A stretch of 64,000 bases of DNA from Lentibacillus jeotgali (GCF_000224785.1 NZ_AGAV01000005.1:558001-622000); one strand, 5' to 3'; shown: positions 45,809 to 55,708, counted from the stretch's first letter. Notes: a model not told the origin generated them from the sequence alone. Made by a program: numbers and translations.

Positions 45809-45918
45809 TATTTAAAGGAAAGAGGGATTGTGAAATGTTCGTTAGGGTGACTTGGACTGGTTCTTTTCATGCTATAATACGAGGAAAGGAGACGATAGAC
45901 TAGAGGAGGATATTCGTA

Positions 45919-47292
45919 ATGAAAAACTTAGAGAAAATTAAGGAGTTAAATCGGGAATTGGAGGATATATTTGAATATTCATTTGAAGGAATACTTTTAA
46001 CGGATGCCGACGGCAACATTATTATGCTTAATAATGTAAGCGCCTCCTTTTTACGTATGACAAAAGAAGAGGCATTAAGCAAAAATATCAAGGACTTGGA
46101 AGTAGAAGGGTTATTCAATCCTTCGGCTGTAGTAAGAGTCATCGAAGAAGGGCGTCAGATAGAGCTTGTACAAAAGTCTGCCGGCGGTGGTTATGTATAT
46201 GCCCGGGCAAAGCCTGTTTACGATGAAAAGGGAAATATGAAGCGTGTAATTTCCTTTACAAGGGATTTAACCGAAATTATGAATCTACGGCAACAATTAG
46301 AAGAAATGGAGGGTGAATTAAATAAGTATAAAAGGAATATTCATGATCAAACAAATGTTGAGGGGATCATTTCACGCAGTGAGGAAATGAAGAAAACACT
46401 TTATAAAATGAAAAAGGTTGCTGCTATTGATAGTGATGTGCTGCTTCTTGGAGAGACAGGTGTAGGAAAAAGTAAGATTGCTAAGGTAATTCACCAGTTT
46501 AGTAAGCGCAAGGATCAGCCGTTCTATGTAATCAATTGTGCCACGCTTCCCGATTCATTGATCGAGGTTGAACTGTTTGGCTATACAGAGGGAATGTTCA
46601 CAGGGGGATCTCCTGGTGGAAAAAAAGGTTTGTTCAAATCTGCAAACGGAGGCACTTTATTTCTTGATGAAATCGGTGAGCTTCCTGTACATATGCAAGC
46701 AAGGCTCTTGCATGTGCTACAAGAAAAAGTATTGCGACCTGTTGGCAGCATAGAGCAGCAAAATATTGATGTAAGAGTGATGTCGGCAACGAATCGAGAT
46801 TTGAAAAAAGCTGTTGAAGAGGGGACATTCCGTGAGGATCTATATCACCGTCTTAACATATTTCCCATCATTATTCCCTCACTTAAAGATAGAAAAGAAG
46901 ACATTCTGGGGTTAACTAAGCATTTCTTGGAGGAGCATAACAAGACATATAATAAGCAGGTTAGGTTGTCACCCAAAGTTTTGGAGATATTTCTATCGTA
47001 TACATGGGAGGGAAATGTAAGAGAGCTAAGGAATCTGATTGAGCGTCTCGTTGTCATGACCGATGATCCTGTTGTTAAAAAGGAGGATTTACCTGAACAT
47101 ATGGGTGTGGTGACACATTCCAAAGGTGAACTGACACTTAAGGAAATTATAGAGAAAGTGGAGAAAAATGTTATAAACGAAGTTTATGGGAAAGTAGGTT
47201 CTTCTTATAAAGTTGCTGAAAGCCTTGGCATCAGTCAATCGGCCGCCACAAGGAAAATTAAAAAATATATTAAGCAAAAGAAAGGTGAGTAA
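45919..47292 (+). CDS. sigma-54-dependent transcriptional activator (PAS-AAA-Fis)
   Basis: This encodes 457 residues. An N-terminal PAS sensor (IFEYSFEGILLTDADGNIIM, about 10-120) and a coiled-coil linker precede the AAA+ domain. Walker A GETGVGKSK is near 178 and Walker B TLFLDEIGELP near 245. The sigma-54 contact loop reads EGMFTGGSPGG where GAFTGA is usual, a notable change. A Fis-type helix-turn-helix closes the protein (SYKVAESLGISQSAATRKI). GAGGAGG precedes the ATG. It probably senses a metabolite of the pathway and drives the flanking transporter and enzyme genes as well as itself. Confidence 0.92.
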   Translation: MKNLEKIKELNRELEDIFEYSFEGILLTDADGNIIMLNNVSASFLRMTKEEALSKNIKDLEVEGLFNPSAVVRVIEEGRQIELVQKSAGGGYVYARAKPVYDEKGNMKRVISFTRDLTEIMNLRQQLEEMEGELNKYKRNIHDQTNVEGIISRSEEMKKTLYKMKKVAAIDSDVLLLGETGVGKSKIAKVIHQFSKRKDQPFYVINCATLPDSLIEVELFGYTEGMFTGGSPGGKKGLFKSANGGTLFLDEIGELPVHMQARLLHVLQEKVLRPVGSIEQQNIDVRVMSATNRDLKKAVEEGTFREDLYHRLNIFPIIIPSLKDRKEDILGLTKHFLEEHNKTYNKQVRLSPKVLEIFLSYTWEGNVRELRNLIERLVVMTDDPVVKKEDLPEHMGVVTHSKGELTLKEIIEKVEKNVINEVYGKVGSSYKVAESLGISQSAATRKIKKYIKQKKGE

Positions 47293-47449
47293 ATTCAAAG
47301 TTGTGTTTCTCTTCTTTGGGAACCCTATTTTCTTTCTCATTTTATTGCTTACCTGTTAAAAAACTTTCAATCAACATGATATTCCTAACCAAGTACCTGA
47401 GTTTTAAAGTGAACAATGGTTATTTAATATTAAAGGGAGGAAAATAATC

Positions 47450-48913
47450 ATGGATTGGTATTTAATTTACATCAGTATTTACTTTATTTTTTTGTTTGCA
47501 ATGGGATTCTATTACTTTTTCAAGGTTAAAACGTATAGCGATTATCTCATTGGAGACTGGAATATGGGTTTCTGGTCGATTACCGGTACCACCATAAGTA
47601 CATGGACCGGTGCTGCAGTGTTTGTTGGTTGGCTTGGGATGGGTTTCACCGTTGGACTGTCTGGCTATTTTAAATTTGCATTACCGGGAGTAATTTTTTC
47701 TGTGTTATTAGTCTATGTATTTGCAGTACCCTTAAGAAGACAGAAACTATTTACGCTTCCTGATCTTTTTAATACTCGCTTTGGTGGGAATACCGGGCTT
47801 TTACCATCCTTTCTTTCTTCTATAGGTATTGCCGTTATAGGAACATCCTTACAGCTTGTTGCAATGTATTCCGTATTTAATATTGCATTTGGCATGGATT
47901 TTGGCCCGGCTGTCTTTTTATCCTTTGTATTAATACTCGGGTTTACCATTTTGGGAGGTTTGCCGGCAACAATTGTCACGGATGCAATTCAAGCTATTGT
48001 TCTTTGGGCAGGTATAGCAGTTTTATTTATAGCAAGTCTCTTTTATGCTGGAGGATTTAAGGATATTATTTCTAATACGCCCGTCGAATATATTGCTCCC
48101 ACTGGTCCATTTGGATTAACTGAAGTTCTTTTATTCGCTTTGTCGGTGGGGCCTTATTACCTTATTAATCAGACATCCTGGCAGAGGATTTTTGCTGCAG
48201 AAAATGAACAGGTGGCAAAAAAAGCAGGGATCACAGGTTTTCTAATTTCCGGTGCGATTGCAATTCTGCCTTTTTCTATCGGTGTGATAGCTCGTCAATA
48301 TGTATCATTGGATTTAGATCCTGATTTAGTGTTTTCATATTTTGCGGCAGAAATATTACATCCCGCTATAGGAGGAATTGTCTTAGTAGGTTTACTTGCC
48401 GCATTAGTGACGGGTGCTGATTCCTTTATTCTAGCAGGAAGTGCTAATCTGACAAGAGATATATATTCCCGGTTAGTAAATCCAAATGCAAATGAAAAAC
48501 AGCTCTTAATTGCAGCACGAATTAATGTAGTTATTATATCAGTTCTCGGGGTGTTTGTAGCTTTTAATATGACTACCATCGCGCTTATGTGGCAGTGGGG
48601 ACTTAGGTTGGCAGCAACAATAATGGTCTTCCCATTTTTAGCTATTATGTTTTGGAAAAGGGTTACCAAAAAAGGTGTAGTTTGGAGCATGGTGATCACT
48701 GCAATCGCCACATTAGGTTGGCCCTATTTAGGAATAAGTATCGATCATACGTTATTTGGATTTTTGGTCTCCTTCCTTACTTTAGTTGTTATTAGTCTGG
48801 CTACTCAACATGATAAGACGGAACAGGTCAGGGCGATATACTGGGAAGATCTTAATTCGGCAAATGGGGATGATCTTCCTACTATCCCGCCTTCAGATAA
48901 AGAGAGTATGTAG
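47450..48913 (+). CDS. sodium:solute symporter (SSS family) 2
   Basis: This encodes 487 residues with about thirteen helices. IYFIFLFAMGFYYFFKVKTY then SDYLIGDWNMG is the SSS start, and GLLAALVTGADSFILAGSAN the sodium-site helix. It follows the sigma-54 activator by about 160 bases. A ribosome site AAAGGGAGG precedes the ATG. Substrate probably belongs to the same pathway as the lyase and amidohydrolase downstream. It is only distantly similar to the first symporter, so two different substrates or affinities are possible. Confidence 0.87.
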   Translation: MDWYLIYISIYFIFLFAMGFYYFFKVKTYSDYLIGDWNMGFWSITGTTISTWTGAAVFVGWLGMGFTVGLSGYFKFALPGVIFSVLLVYVFAVPLRRQKLFTLPDLFNTRFGGNTGLLPSFLSSIGIAVIGTSLQLVAMYSVFNIAFGMDFGPAVFLSFVLILGFTILGGLPATIVTDAIQAIVLWAGIAVLFIASLFYAGGFKDIISNTPVEYIAPTGPFGLTEVLLFALSVGPYYLINQTSWQRIFAAENEQVAKKAGITGFLISGAIAILPFSIGVIARQYVSLDLDPDLVFSYFAAEILHPAIGGIVLVGLLAALVTGADSFILAGSANLTRDIYSRLVNPNANEKQLLIAARINVVIISVLGVFVAFNMTTIALMWQWGLRLAATIMVFPFLAIMFWKRVTKKGVVWSMVITAIATLGWPYLGISIDHTLFGFLVSFLTLVVISLATQHDKTEQVRAIYWEDLNSANGDDLPTIPPSDKESM

Positions 48914-49245
48914 TAACCCTTCAAAATAAATAAACGGAATATTTTAATAATTTTGTTAACAATAAGAAAAATAGTATTATTAGAGCATTTATTGTCCAGG
49001 GGAATATTAGTTTGATAATTGATTTCTAAGTAAAATATCTGTAAATGGAAGGTGGCTCGGCCTGTAGTGCCAATTATGACAGAAAATATTTTATGTAGGG
49101 TACTTGTGATCAATGGTAGTTCAGATGGAGCTTATAAGCAATGCAATCCATTTAACAGCAGAGACCAGCCAATCACACTACAGTAATAACGAAGGAAAGC
49201 AATTTTTTAGGGATATTTACCAAAAACCGAGGAGGGAAGTTAAAA

Positions 49246-50124
49246 ATGGAAAAATTTGAAGGTGTTTATATCTCATTGGTAACCCCAATGACGAAAGATT
49301 ACAAAGTAGATTATAAGCGTTTGAGTGAAATATGTGAATGGCTCATTGGCAAAGGTGTTGATGGGTTAATTCCTGCAGGGCCACTGGGGGAATATGCAAC
49401 ATTATCGAATGAGGAACGCAGGAAGGTTGTTGAAACTGTAATTAAAGCAAGCAAAAGGCGTGTTTCCGTGATCGTTGGAACAGGAGCCTCGGCTACAAGA
49501 GATGTTATTGACTGGGCGAAACATGCTAAAAGCAACGAAGCAGATGGAATTTTAGCATTGCCTCCTGTTAATTATAAACCGCTTGAAAATGAAGTAATAA
49601 CTCATTTCGAGGCTATCTCAGAGGTAGGTATTCCAATCATTGCTTTTAATAATCCAAGAGATTTTGGTGTCGATTTAAGTCCGGATTTACTTGCTAAAAT
49701 TTCGGAATCTGAAAATATAGTAGGTGTCAAAGAATTTAGCGGTGATATTCGACGAGTACAAGAGATTTTAGAAAAAACTAATTTAGAAGTTTTTGTGGGG
49801 GTTGATGACTTAGCTATGGAAGGTGCATTATGTGGAGCATCCGGATGGACCTCTGGAGTTTCAAATGCTCTTCCAGAAGAAGGTATTAAACTATTTCAGT
49901 TAGCAAAGGAAAGAAGGTTTGAGGAAGCAAGCATCCTTTATCGTGATTTAGTTAAATTGTTTCATTACGATGCCAATCCACAGCTGATTCAATCAATTAA
50001 GTATATGATGGAATTAGCCGGTCAACCTGTTGGACCAACACGTCCACCACGACTAGCATTAACAAATAAGGCATATAAGGAAATAGAGCACCACTTTAAT
50101 AAGGCAATCAACACTGAAGCTTAA
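49246..50124 (+). CDS. DHDPS/NAL-family lyase or deaminase
   Basis: This encodes 292 residues as one aldolase barrel. GLIPAGPLGEYATLSNEERR corresponds to the GTTGE loop, altered to GPLGE. AFNNPRDFGVDLSPDLLAKI replaces the usual catalytic YxNxP tyrosine region with a Phe-Asn-Asn-Pro form. The Schiff-base lysine is in IVGVKEFSGD near residue 163. These loops differ from true dihydrodipicolinate synthases. They are like catabolic members such as 1-pyrroline-4-hydroxy-2-carboxylate deaminase of hydroxyproline degradation. Lysine synthesis is not implied. GGAGGG precedes the ATG. Confidence 0.8.
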   Translation: MEKFEGVYISLVTPMTKDYKVDYKRLSEICEWLIGKGVDGLIPAGPLGEYATLSNEERRKVVETVIKASKRRVSVIVGTGASATRDVIDWAKHAKSNEADGILALPPVNYKPLENEVITHFEAISEVGIPIIAFNNPRDFGVDLSPDLLAKISESENIVGVKEFSGDIRRVQEILEKTNLEVFVGVDDLAMEGALCGASGWTSGVSNALPEEGIKLFQLAKERRFEEASILYRDLVKLFHYDANPQLIQSIKYMMELAGQPVGPTRPPRLALTNKAYKEIEHHFNKAINTEA

Positions 50125-50441
50125 GAAGACTAGCGAGGACCATTCAAACAGCTGTATAGACAACTTTAAAAAGTGTTCAAGATGTAAATCCGTCTCTTTG
50201 TAGTGAGGGGAAAGGAGAATTTAGGGAATTTGTTTAGAATGGAACACTTGAATGTATAAGTGTAGAGAACGTTCTATCTTCAAGAAGGCTAAGGGGGACA
50301 AGACGGGACAAATTTTTTCTTGGTTTTCTCGTTCCTTTAGGCATTTCTGATACGGACAAAATCACGGTTACTATTGACATCCGTTGTCAATGAGTAGCTA
50401 AACTATGGCGTCAATAAAAAATATAAAGGAGTTGAGTGATA

Positions 50442-51725
50442 ATGAGTAATTCGCCAAATAACATTAATTTACCCCGATTAAAATCAACCTTTGAGATAAG
50501 CTCAAATATAGGTAAAACTAAAGGTGGTGGATTAACAAGACTACCTCTCTCAAAGGAAGATAAAGAAATGAGGGATGTTTTTATTGGGTGGCTTAAAGAG
50601 TCAGGGTTAAGTGTACGTATCGATGATCTAGGAAACATTTATGGCAGAAGGGATGGAAAAAACAAGAATGCTGGTGCAGTTATGATAGGATCACATCTTG
50701 ATACACAGCCAAAAGGAGGGAGATTTGATGGGATATTAGGAGTATTATCTGCTCTTGAGATTATTCGAACACTTAATGATTATAATGTAGAAACTGAAAG
50801 ACCTATTGAGATAGTTAACTTTACAGCAGAAGAAGGTGGTAGGTTTGGAGTTCCAATGGTTAGTTCTGGAGTGCTTACCGAAAACCTCACAAAGGATTTA
50901 GTCTATTCACTTAAAGATAAGGAAGGTATAACATTTGAGCAAAGTCTTGAAGAAATAGGTTACAAAGGAGAAGTGAAAAATCGTTTTACTGACTTTAATA
51001 TAGAATATTATGTTGAACCTCATATTGAACAGTCACCCACTTTAGAAAGAAATCAAAAATCAGTTGGTATTGTTCAAGGAGTTGAGGGTGAAACAAGATT
51101 CAAGGTTTTAGTTAAAGGACAATCAACTCATGCTGCCCATCCGCCGAGTGAAAGAAAAGATGCATTAGTAGCCGCTTCTGAAATGGTAATAGCTATAGAT
51201 AGTTTAAGAGAACAATTTAAAGGTTTATCCCCGGCAATTGGAACATTTGAGGTGCATCCATCATTACAAACTATTACTGCAGGTGAAGTCGAATTTGTGT
51301 ATATTGTAAGACATTTCAAGGATGACATCAGAAACAAGGCTATTGAAATCATCAAAGAACGATTACAGGAAAGCGCTAAGCGTAGGAAGGTAGAGATAAG
51401 TATTGGGCAATATTTAGAAATAGGTAGTACCAAATTTTCTGAAGAGATAATTAACCTAATTGGAGAAGGGGCGAAAGATTATGGTTATTCTCATCAAAAA
51501 ATTTTAAGTTCAGCCGGTCACGATGCAAAATATATAAATGAGATTGTGAAATCAGGTATGATTTTTGCGCCTAGTGCTGAGGGACTCAGTCATTGTGAAG
51601 AGGAATTCACATCATATGAGGATATAGAAAAAACAGCAAATGTTTTATTGCATGTTGTAGAGACTTTAGCAAATAAAACATCTAATTCGTTCCATGAGGT
51701 GCCGTCAAAGGGTTTGCGTAATTAA
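50442..51725 (+). CDS. M20-family amidohydrolase (carbamoylase / allantoate amidohydrolase-like)
   Basis: This encodes 427 residues. The metal ligands are visible: the His/Asp motif GSHLDTQPKGGRFDGILGV near 85, Glu pair NFTAEEGGRFGVPM near 130, EPHIEQSPTLE near 195, and the C-terminal SSAGHDA and GLSHCEEEFTS. The central dimerisation domain lies about 215-330. The family hydrolyses N-carbamoyl amino acids, ureidoglycine-type compounds or linear amides. I take ATG 50442, ten bases from AAAGGAG, over a GTG at 50436. It ends the catabolic cluster. Confidence 0.85.
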   Translation: MSNSPNNINLPRLKSTFEISSNIGKTKGGGLTRLPLSKEDKEMRDVFIGWLKESGLSVRIDDLGNIYGRRDGKNKNAGAVMIGSHLDTQPKGGRFDGILGVLSALEIIRTLNDYNVETERPIEIVNFTAEEGGRFGVPMVSSGVLTENLTKDLVYSLKDKEGITFEQSLEEIGYKGEVKNRFTDFNIEYYVEPHIEQSPTLERNQKSVGIVQGVEGETRFKVLVKGQSTHAAHPPSERKDALVAASEMVIAIDSLREQFKGLSPAIGTFEVHPSLQTITAGEVEFVYIVRHFKDDIRNKAIEIIKERLQESAKRRKVEISIGQYLEIGSTKFSEEIINLIGEGAKDYGYSHQKILSSAGHDAKYINEIVKSGMIFAPSAEGLSHCEEEFTSYEDIEKTANVLLHVVETLANKTSNSFHEVPSKGLRN

Positions 51726-52137
51726 CATTCATACTCATATGACTTGATTGCTTAGGAGCCATTTGGTTATAAAGTGGGGGCACAACCTAGAGGTAACGAT
51801 AATTATTGAACTTGCTGTCCCCATAGCAAATGTTATGGAGATTTAGATAAAATGAAGTCTGAATTGAATATTGGTATTTTAGAAGCGTGCTGAAAATAGT
51901 CTGCGTCGAACTGATTCATTTATGCTGGCCTCCCGAGCATTTTCAATTTTCTATCCAGTATAGCCATATGAATCCTATTGTAGAATAAACATCAACAGGG
52001 AGAAAGTAGAAGAAAAGTTAATTAAAGACGAAAGAAAGGAATACCATTCTCATTTTAATTTTTGAATATAGTTTACGGTTAATCCCCAAAAACAGCCTTC
52101 TTTTAATAAAATGGTTCAAAACCACAACATACTATAA
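51726..52137. other. intergenic region without a recognised gene
   Basis: About 410 AT-rich bases between the amidohydrolase and an IS3 element. No open frame with a ribosome site and no clear RNA structure is seen. Confidence 0.5.
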
Positions 52138-52185
52138 TGGACCCAAGATTTTAGACACGAAAAAAGGAGATGTTAAGGTAGGTAT

Positions 52186-52482
52186 ATGAAACGCAAAAGA
52201 TATACACCAGAATTCAAATCACAAATCGTGTTGGAAATCTTGAAGGAAGAAAAACCAATGAGCCAAATTGCTTCGGAAAACGGAATCCATGTGAACCAAC
52301 TTCATAAGTGGAAAACACAATTCCTGCAAGAAATGCCGAAGCTCTTTAACAAGCAGAATGAGGACCAGGAAAAAATGAAAGCCGACTATGAAGAAAAGCT
52401 TGAAAATCTCTATGCAGAAGTCGGAAAGTTAACCACGCAATTGTCGTGGATCAAAAAAAAATCTGGCATATACCACGACTAG
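52186..52482 (+). CDS. IS3-family transposase OrfA
   Basis: This encodes 98 residues. The helix-turn-helix reads YTPEFKSQIVLEILKEEKPM then SQIASENGIHVNQLHKWKTQ, followed by a leucine-zipper-like helix (EEKLENLYAEVGKLTTQLSW). The end of the gene contains a run of nine A residues at about 52453-52461. That run is the expected -1 slippage site: the shifted frame reads through NLAYTTTRRERM into OrfB, giving the fused transposase. Confidence 0.9.
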   Translation: MKRKRYTPEFKSQIVLEILKEEKPMSQIASENGIHVNQLHKWKTQFLQEMPKLFNKQNEDQEKMKADYEEKLENLYAEVGKLTTQLSWIKKKSGIYHD

Positions 52483-52492
52483 ACGGGAACGG

Positions 52493-53305
52493 ATGGAGAT
52501 GGTGGACTGGGTAGATCCGGAACTGCCTATCTCCCAGCAGGCTAAACTACTCGGAATCAATCGTTCAAGCCTTTACTATAAGCCTGTTCAACCGTCACCG
52601 GAAGAGGTTGCCATGAAACATTGGATTGATGAGATTTATACCAAATATCCGTATTTTGGTTCACGCAGGATTGCTGAAATACTAAAGAAAAAAGGAGTGA
52701 ATATCAACCGTAAAAGAGTGCGGCGTCACATGCGTGAAATGGGTATACAAGCCATTTATCCGGGTCCTAATTTGAGTAAACGCAATCTACAGCACCGTAT
52801 TTATCCATATCTGCTGAAAGGAGTGAATATTACTCGGCCCAACCAGGTTTGGAGCATTGATATTACATACATTCGCTTGCATAATAGCTGGATGTATCTA
52901 ACGGCCATTATCGACTGGTATTCCCGTTACATTATCAGTTGGGAACTGGATCAGACGTTGGCAATTGACTTTGTCCTGGATGCCGTACAACACGCATTCA
53001 CGCACGGTACACCTGAAATATTTAACAGTGATCAAGGCAGTCATTTTACCAGCCCAAAATACATTAATCTTTTAAAAGAGCATCCATCCGTACAAATTAG
53101 TATGGACTCAAGGGGGCGGGCATTGGATAATATCATGATTGAACGCTTTTGGAGAAGCCTTAAGTACGAAGAAGTCTATTTAAAGGACTATGGGTCACCA
53201 AGAGCGGCAAGAAGCAATATAAGGGATTATATGAACCTTTATAATCATGAACGGCCTCATCAATCATTAGATTATCAAACACCGGCATCTATTTATTTCG
53301 GGTAG
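52493..53305 (+). CDS. IS3-family transposase OrfB (integrase core)
   Basis: This encodes 270 residues from the first internal ATG. The HTH_21 part (SQQAKLLGINRSSLYYKPVQ, SRRIAEILKKKGVNINRKRV) precedes the DDE core. The first Asp is in VWSIDITYIRL, the second in IFNSDQGSHFTS, and the Glu in MIERFWRSLKYEEVYLKDYG. It ends with NHERPHQSLDYQTPASIYF, the usual end. It is probably made as an OrfAB fusion by frameshifting at the A9 run. Confidence 0.92.
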   Translation: MEMVDWVDPELPISQQAKLLGINRSSLYYKPVQPSPEEVAMKHWIDEIYTKYPYFGSRRIAEILKKKGVNINRKRVRRHMREMGIQAIYPGPNLSKRNLQHRIYPYLLKGVNITRPNQVWSIDITYIRLHNSWMYLTAIIDWYSRYIISWELDQTLAIDFVLDAVQHAFTHGTPEIFNSDQGSHFTSPKYINLLKEHPSVQISMDSRGRALDNIMIERFWRSLKYEEVYLKDYGSPRAARSNIRDYMNLYNHERPHQSLDYQTPASIYFG

Positions 53306-53340
53306 CCCGTACCGTTATCCTTTCCATCTTGGGCAATTAT

Positions 53341-53402
53341 CTTTCCTGTGCCAGAACCTGTCAAGGGAAAATACGCCCTTGACAGAACCTGACACAAGAA
53401 AG
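53341..53402. repeat. long hairpin inside the IS3 element
   Basis: CCTGTCAAGGG pairs with CCCTTGACAG around a seven-base loop. Outer arms CTTTC-TGTG and CACA-GAAAG extend it with small bulges, making a stem of about 25 pairs. It lies between orfB and the right end. Confidence 0.75.
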
Positions 53403-53649
53403 AGCTAGTTAGTAAGATGGGAAAGGGAAAACAATGATAACTCACCCCCCACCTTATTTTTATAAAATATGTGTCTTGACAATGGGGTCCACCTTATACA
53501 GTGTCAAAATCAATTGAAGTACTAGTGTTTAAAAAGAGGGCATCACCTTTTTGGGAGTGAACTAGTTTACGAATAGCAATAAAAACAAAAAAAGATTCAA
53601 AAAGTAAAGAGAAAAGTATACAATAAAATTATTTGGTAGGAGTGGTTTC

Positions 53650-53829
53650 ATGAATATCAATAAAAGTTTGAATTCTAATACAAATCGAATCTATTTTTAA
53701 CAATATCCTGATAAGGAAACAGGTGCTGTGTCGCAAGCTGTTGTACCTGCGATTGCTTATCCTTTTGATACAGATGAAGGTGCATTTAAAGTGGTTACCA
53801 GAAATATTTATTTTTCAAAGTGCAAATGA
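53650..53829 (+). pseudogene. N-terminal relic of a Cys/Met-metabolism PLP enzyme gene
   Basis: After AGGAGTGG an ATG opens a frame that stops at 53698. The same frame then continues QYPDKETGAVSQAVVPAIAY then PFDTDEGAFKVVTRN. This is the start of cystathionine gamma-synthase/methionine gamma-lyase-type enzymes (PDxxTGAVxxPIYxSxxY). It ends at 53829 after about 60 codons, so only the N-terminus survives, and with a nonsense codon. Confidence 0.6.
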
Positions 53830-53886
53830 ATCCTTTTGAAAATCTGAAAATTAGGTTCAAATATAATATACAAGGGAGGAATTGTC

Positions 53887-55662
53887 ATGGTATTGCAACA
53901 GAAAAAGGTAAAGGAGTCCGTGAATCAAAAGGTGAAAATGACCCCGAGTGAGGCTATCGTGGAAACACTTGTAAAAGAAAATGTTAAAGAGGTCTACGGG
54001 ATAGTCGGCTCGGCATTCATGGATATGCTTGATTTATTCCCGGCAGCAGGTATCCGATTTATCCCGGTGCGGCATGAGCAAAGCGCGGGACACATGGCAG
54101 ATGCGTATGAACGTGTTTCCGGAACAGCAGGCGTCATCGTCGGCCAAAATGGACCGGGGATAACCAACATGGTGACATCTGTTGCGGCCGCGAATCAGGC
54201 GCACAGTCCATTGGTCGTCATTTCTCCGTCTGCGGGTACAAACGCGATTGGCCTGGACGGCTTCCAGGAAGCCAATCAGGTATCGATTTTTAAGGACATT
54301 ACTAAAGAAACGGTGCAGGTAACCAATAAAAATCGTGTCGCCGATAAACTTCGCACGGCATTTCGTATCGCTTATGCGGAGCGCGGACCGGTTCTGTTCG
54401 ATATTCCGCGTGATCTTTTTTACGGCGAAGTAGAAGATGTGATTCTGGAGCCGCATCAGTACCGTGCCGATAAACGGGGAGTCGGGGACCCTGCATCAAT
54501 TGAGCACGCTGTGGAACTGTTGAAGAATGCCAAAAATCCGGCCATCATTTCCGGCCGCGGGGCAGTTGATGCGGATGGTGTCGATTCTATTGTTAAAATC
54601 GCCGAACATTTAACGGCTCCGGGCGCAACGGCATATATGCATAATGACGCATTTCCGGCTAATCATCCATTGGCGGTTGGACCAATCGGCTATATGGGCG
54701 CTAAATCGGCCATGTATTCACTGCGGGAAGCAGACGTTGTTCTGGCCGTCGGTACACGGCTGTCGCAATTCGGAACCCTGCCGTGCTATGATATTGACTA
54801 CTTCCCAACACATGCCAAGATCATTCAAATCGATATCAATCCGCGGCAGATCGGACGGACACATCCGGTTGAAGTGGGCATCATTGGCGATGCGAAAGCG
54901 GTCAGTGATGAGATTTTCCGTCAACTAAATTCAGTTATGCCGTCACCTGAAAAGGATAACGAACGTATGCAGGCGGTAACCAGACGAAAAGAAGAATGGG
55001 AACAGGAGCTGGTGGATTCAGCCATGGAAGATGGCGATCCGATTAACCCAAGACGTGCCTTGCTAGAGATGACCAAAGCGATGCCGGAAAATGCGATTGT
55101 ATCATCTGATATCGGCAACGTTTCATCGACAGCGAATTCCTATTTAAAGTTTAACCAAACCCGACGTCATATTGCGGCACTGACATTCGGCAACACCGGT
55201 TTTGCCTATCCGGCCGCCCTCGGAGCGCAGCTTGCCGAACCGGATGCGCCTGTATTAGCAATCGTCGGTGACGGTGCATGGGGCATGAGCCTGCATGAAG
55301 TAAGTACAGCAGTTGAACAGAATATCCCGATCATTGCCTGCGTGTTTAATAACAAAGCATGGGCTGCAGAGAAGAAGAATCAGGTCGATTACTATGATGA
55401 CCGTTATGTCGGCTCCAATATTGAAGCACCTGAATTCGCCGAAGTAGCAAAATCAATGGGCGCGCTTGGCTATACGATTGATACACCGGAAGATATCGTT
55501 CCTGCGATTGAAGATGTACTGAAAAAACGCAAGCCCGCGGTACTGAACATTTATGTCGATGGTACACAGCTGGCACCGCCGTTCCGTAAAGATGCCTTGA
55601 AGATGCCGACACGTTATCTGGATAAGTATAAACACTTGGATTATAATGAATCGAGAAAATAA
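53887..55662 (+). CDS. xsc: sulfoacetaldehyde acetyltransferase
   Basis: This thiamine-diphosphate enzyme converts sulfoacetaldehyde and phosphate to acetyl phosphate and sulfite in taurine or isethionate breakdown. Its 591 residues have the ThDP three-domain order. The Pyr domain has its activating Glu in [20 protein letters not shown], a central domain follows, and the PP domain has the Mg2+/ThDP motif [15 protein letters not shown] to [25 protein letters not shown] is characteristic for Xsc as distinct from acetolactate synthase. AAGGGAGG precedes the ATG. Base composition is more GC-rich than the flanks. No pta, sulfite exporter or taurine aminotransferase is adjacent. Confidence 0.88.
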   Translation: MVLQQKKVKESVNQKVKMTPSEAIVETLVKENVKEVYGIVGSAFMDMLDLFPAAGIRFIPVRHEQSAGHMADAYERVSGTAGVIVGQNGPGITNMVTSVAAANQAHSPLVVISPSAGTNAIGLDGFQEANQVSIFKDITKETVQVTNKNRVADKLRTAFRIAYAERGPVLFDIPRDLFYGEVEDVILEPHQYRADKRGVGDPASIEHAVELLKNAKNPAIISGRGAVDADGVDSIVKIAEHLTAPGATAYMHNDAFPANHPLAVGPIGYMGAKSAMYSLREADVVLAVGTRLSQFGTLPCYDIDYFPTHAKIIQIDINPRQIGRTHPVEVGIIGDAKAVSDEIFRQLNSVMPSPEKDNERMQAVTRRKEEWEQELVDSAMEDGDPINPRRALLEMTKAMPENAIVSSDIGNVSSTANSYLKFNQTRRHIAALTFGNTGFAYPAALGAQLAEPDAPVLAIVGDGAWGMSLHEVSTAVEQNIPIIACVFNNKAWAAEKKNQVDYYDDRYVGSNIEAPEFAEVAKSMGALGYTIDTPEDIVPAIEDVLKKRKPAVLNIYVDGTQLAPPFRKDALKMPTRYLDKYKHLDYNESRK

Positions 55663-55674
55663 ATTAGACTATTG

Positions 55675-55708
55675 TTCCCCGTACTTGTTAACTGGTACGG
55701 GGAATTTC
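55675..55708 (+). terminator. rho-independent terminator after xsc
   Basis: TTCCCCGTAC pairs perfectly with GTACGGGGAA around a ten-base loop, followed by a short T run. Confidence 0.85.

Larger units (their letters stand above)
52138..53491 (+). mobile_element. IS3-family insertion sequence, apparently intact
   Basis: Terminal repeats begin TGGACCC at 52138, and the complement TGGACCCC at the far end finishes at 53491. AGACAC follows 8 bases later at both ends. The element holds orfA and orfB in overlapping frames. I do not see a direct target repeat. Confidence 0.85.

Noticed and set aside
49246-50124. Biosynthetic dihydrodipicolinate synthase (dapA)
   Set aside because: Active-site loops differ and the neighbours are catabolic; lysine synthesis genes are elsewhere in the window.
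53341-53402. CRISPR-like repeat
   Set aside because: It is a single inverted repeat, not a series of direct repeats with spacers; no cas gene is present in the window.
53887-55662. Acetolactate synthase
   Set aside because: The [13 protein letters not shown] segment and the PP-domain sequence fit Xsc better, and no ilv genes are adjacent.
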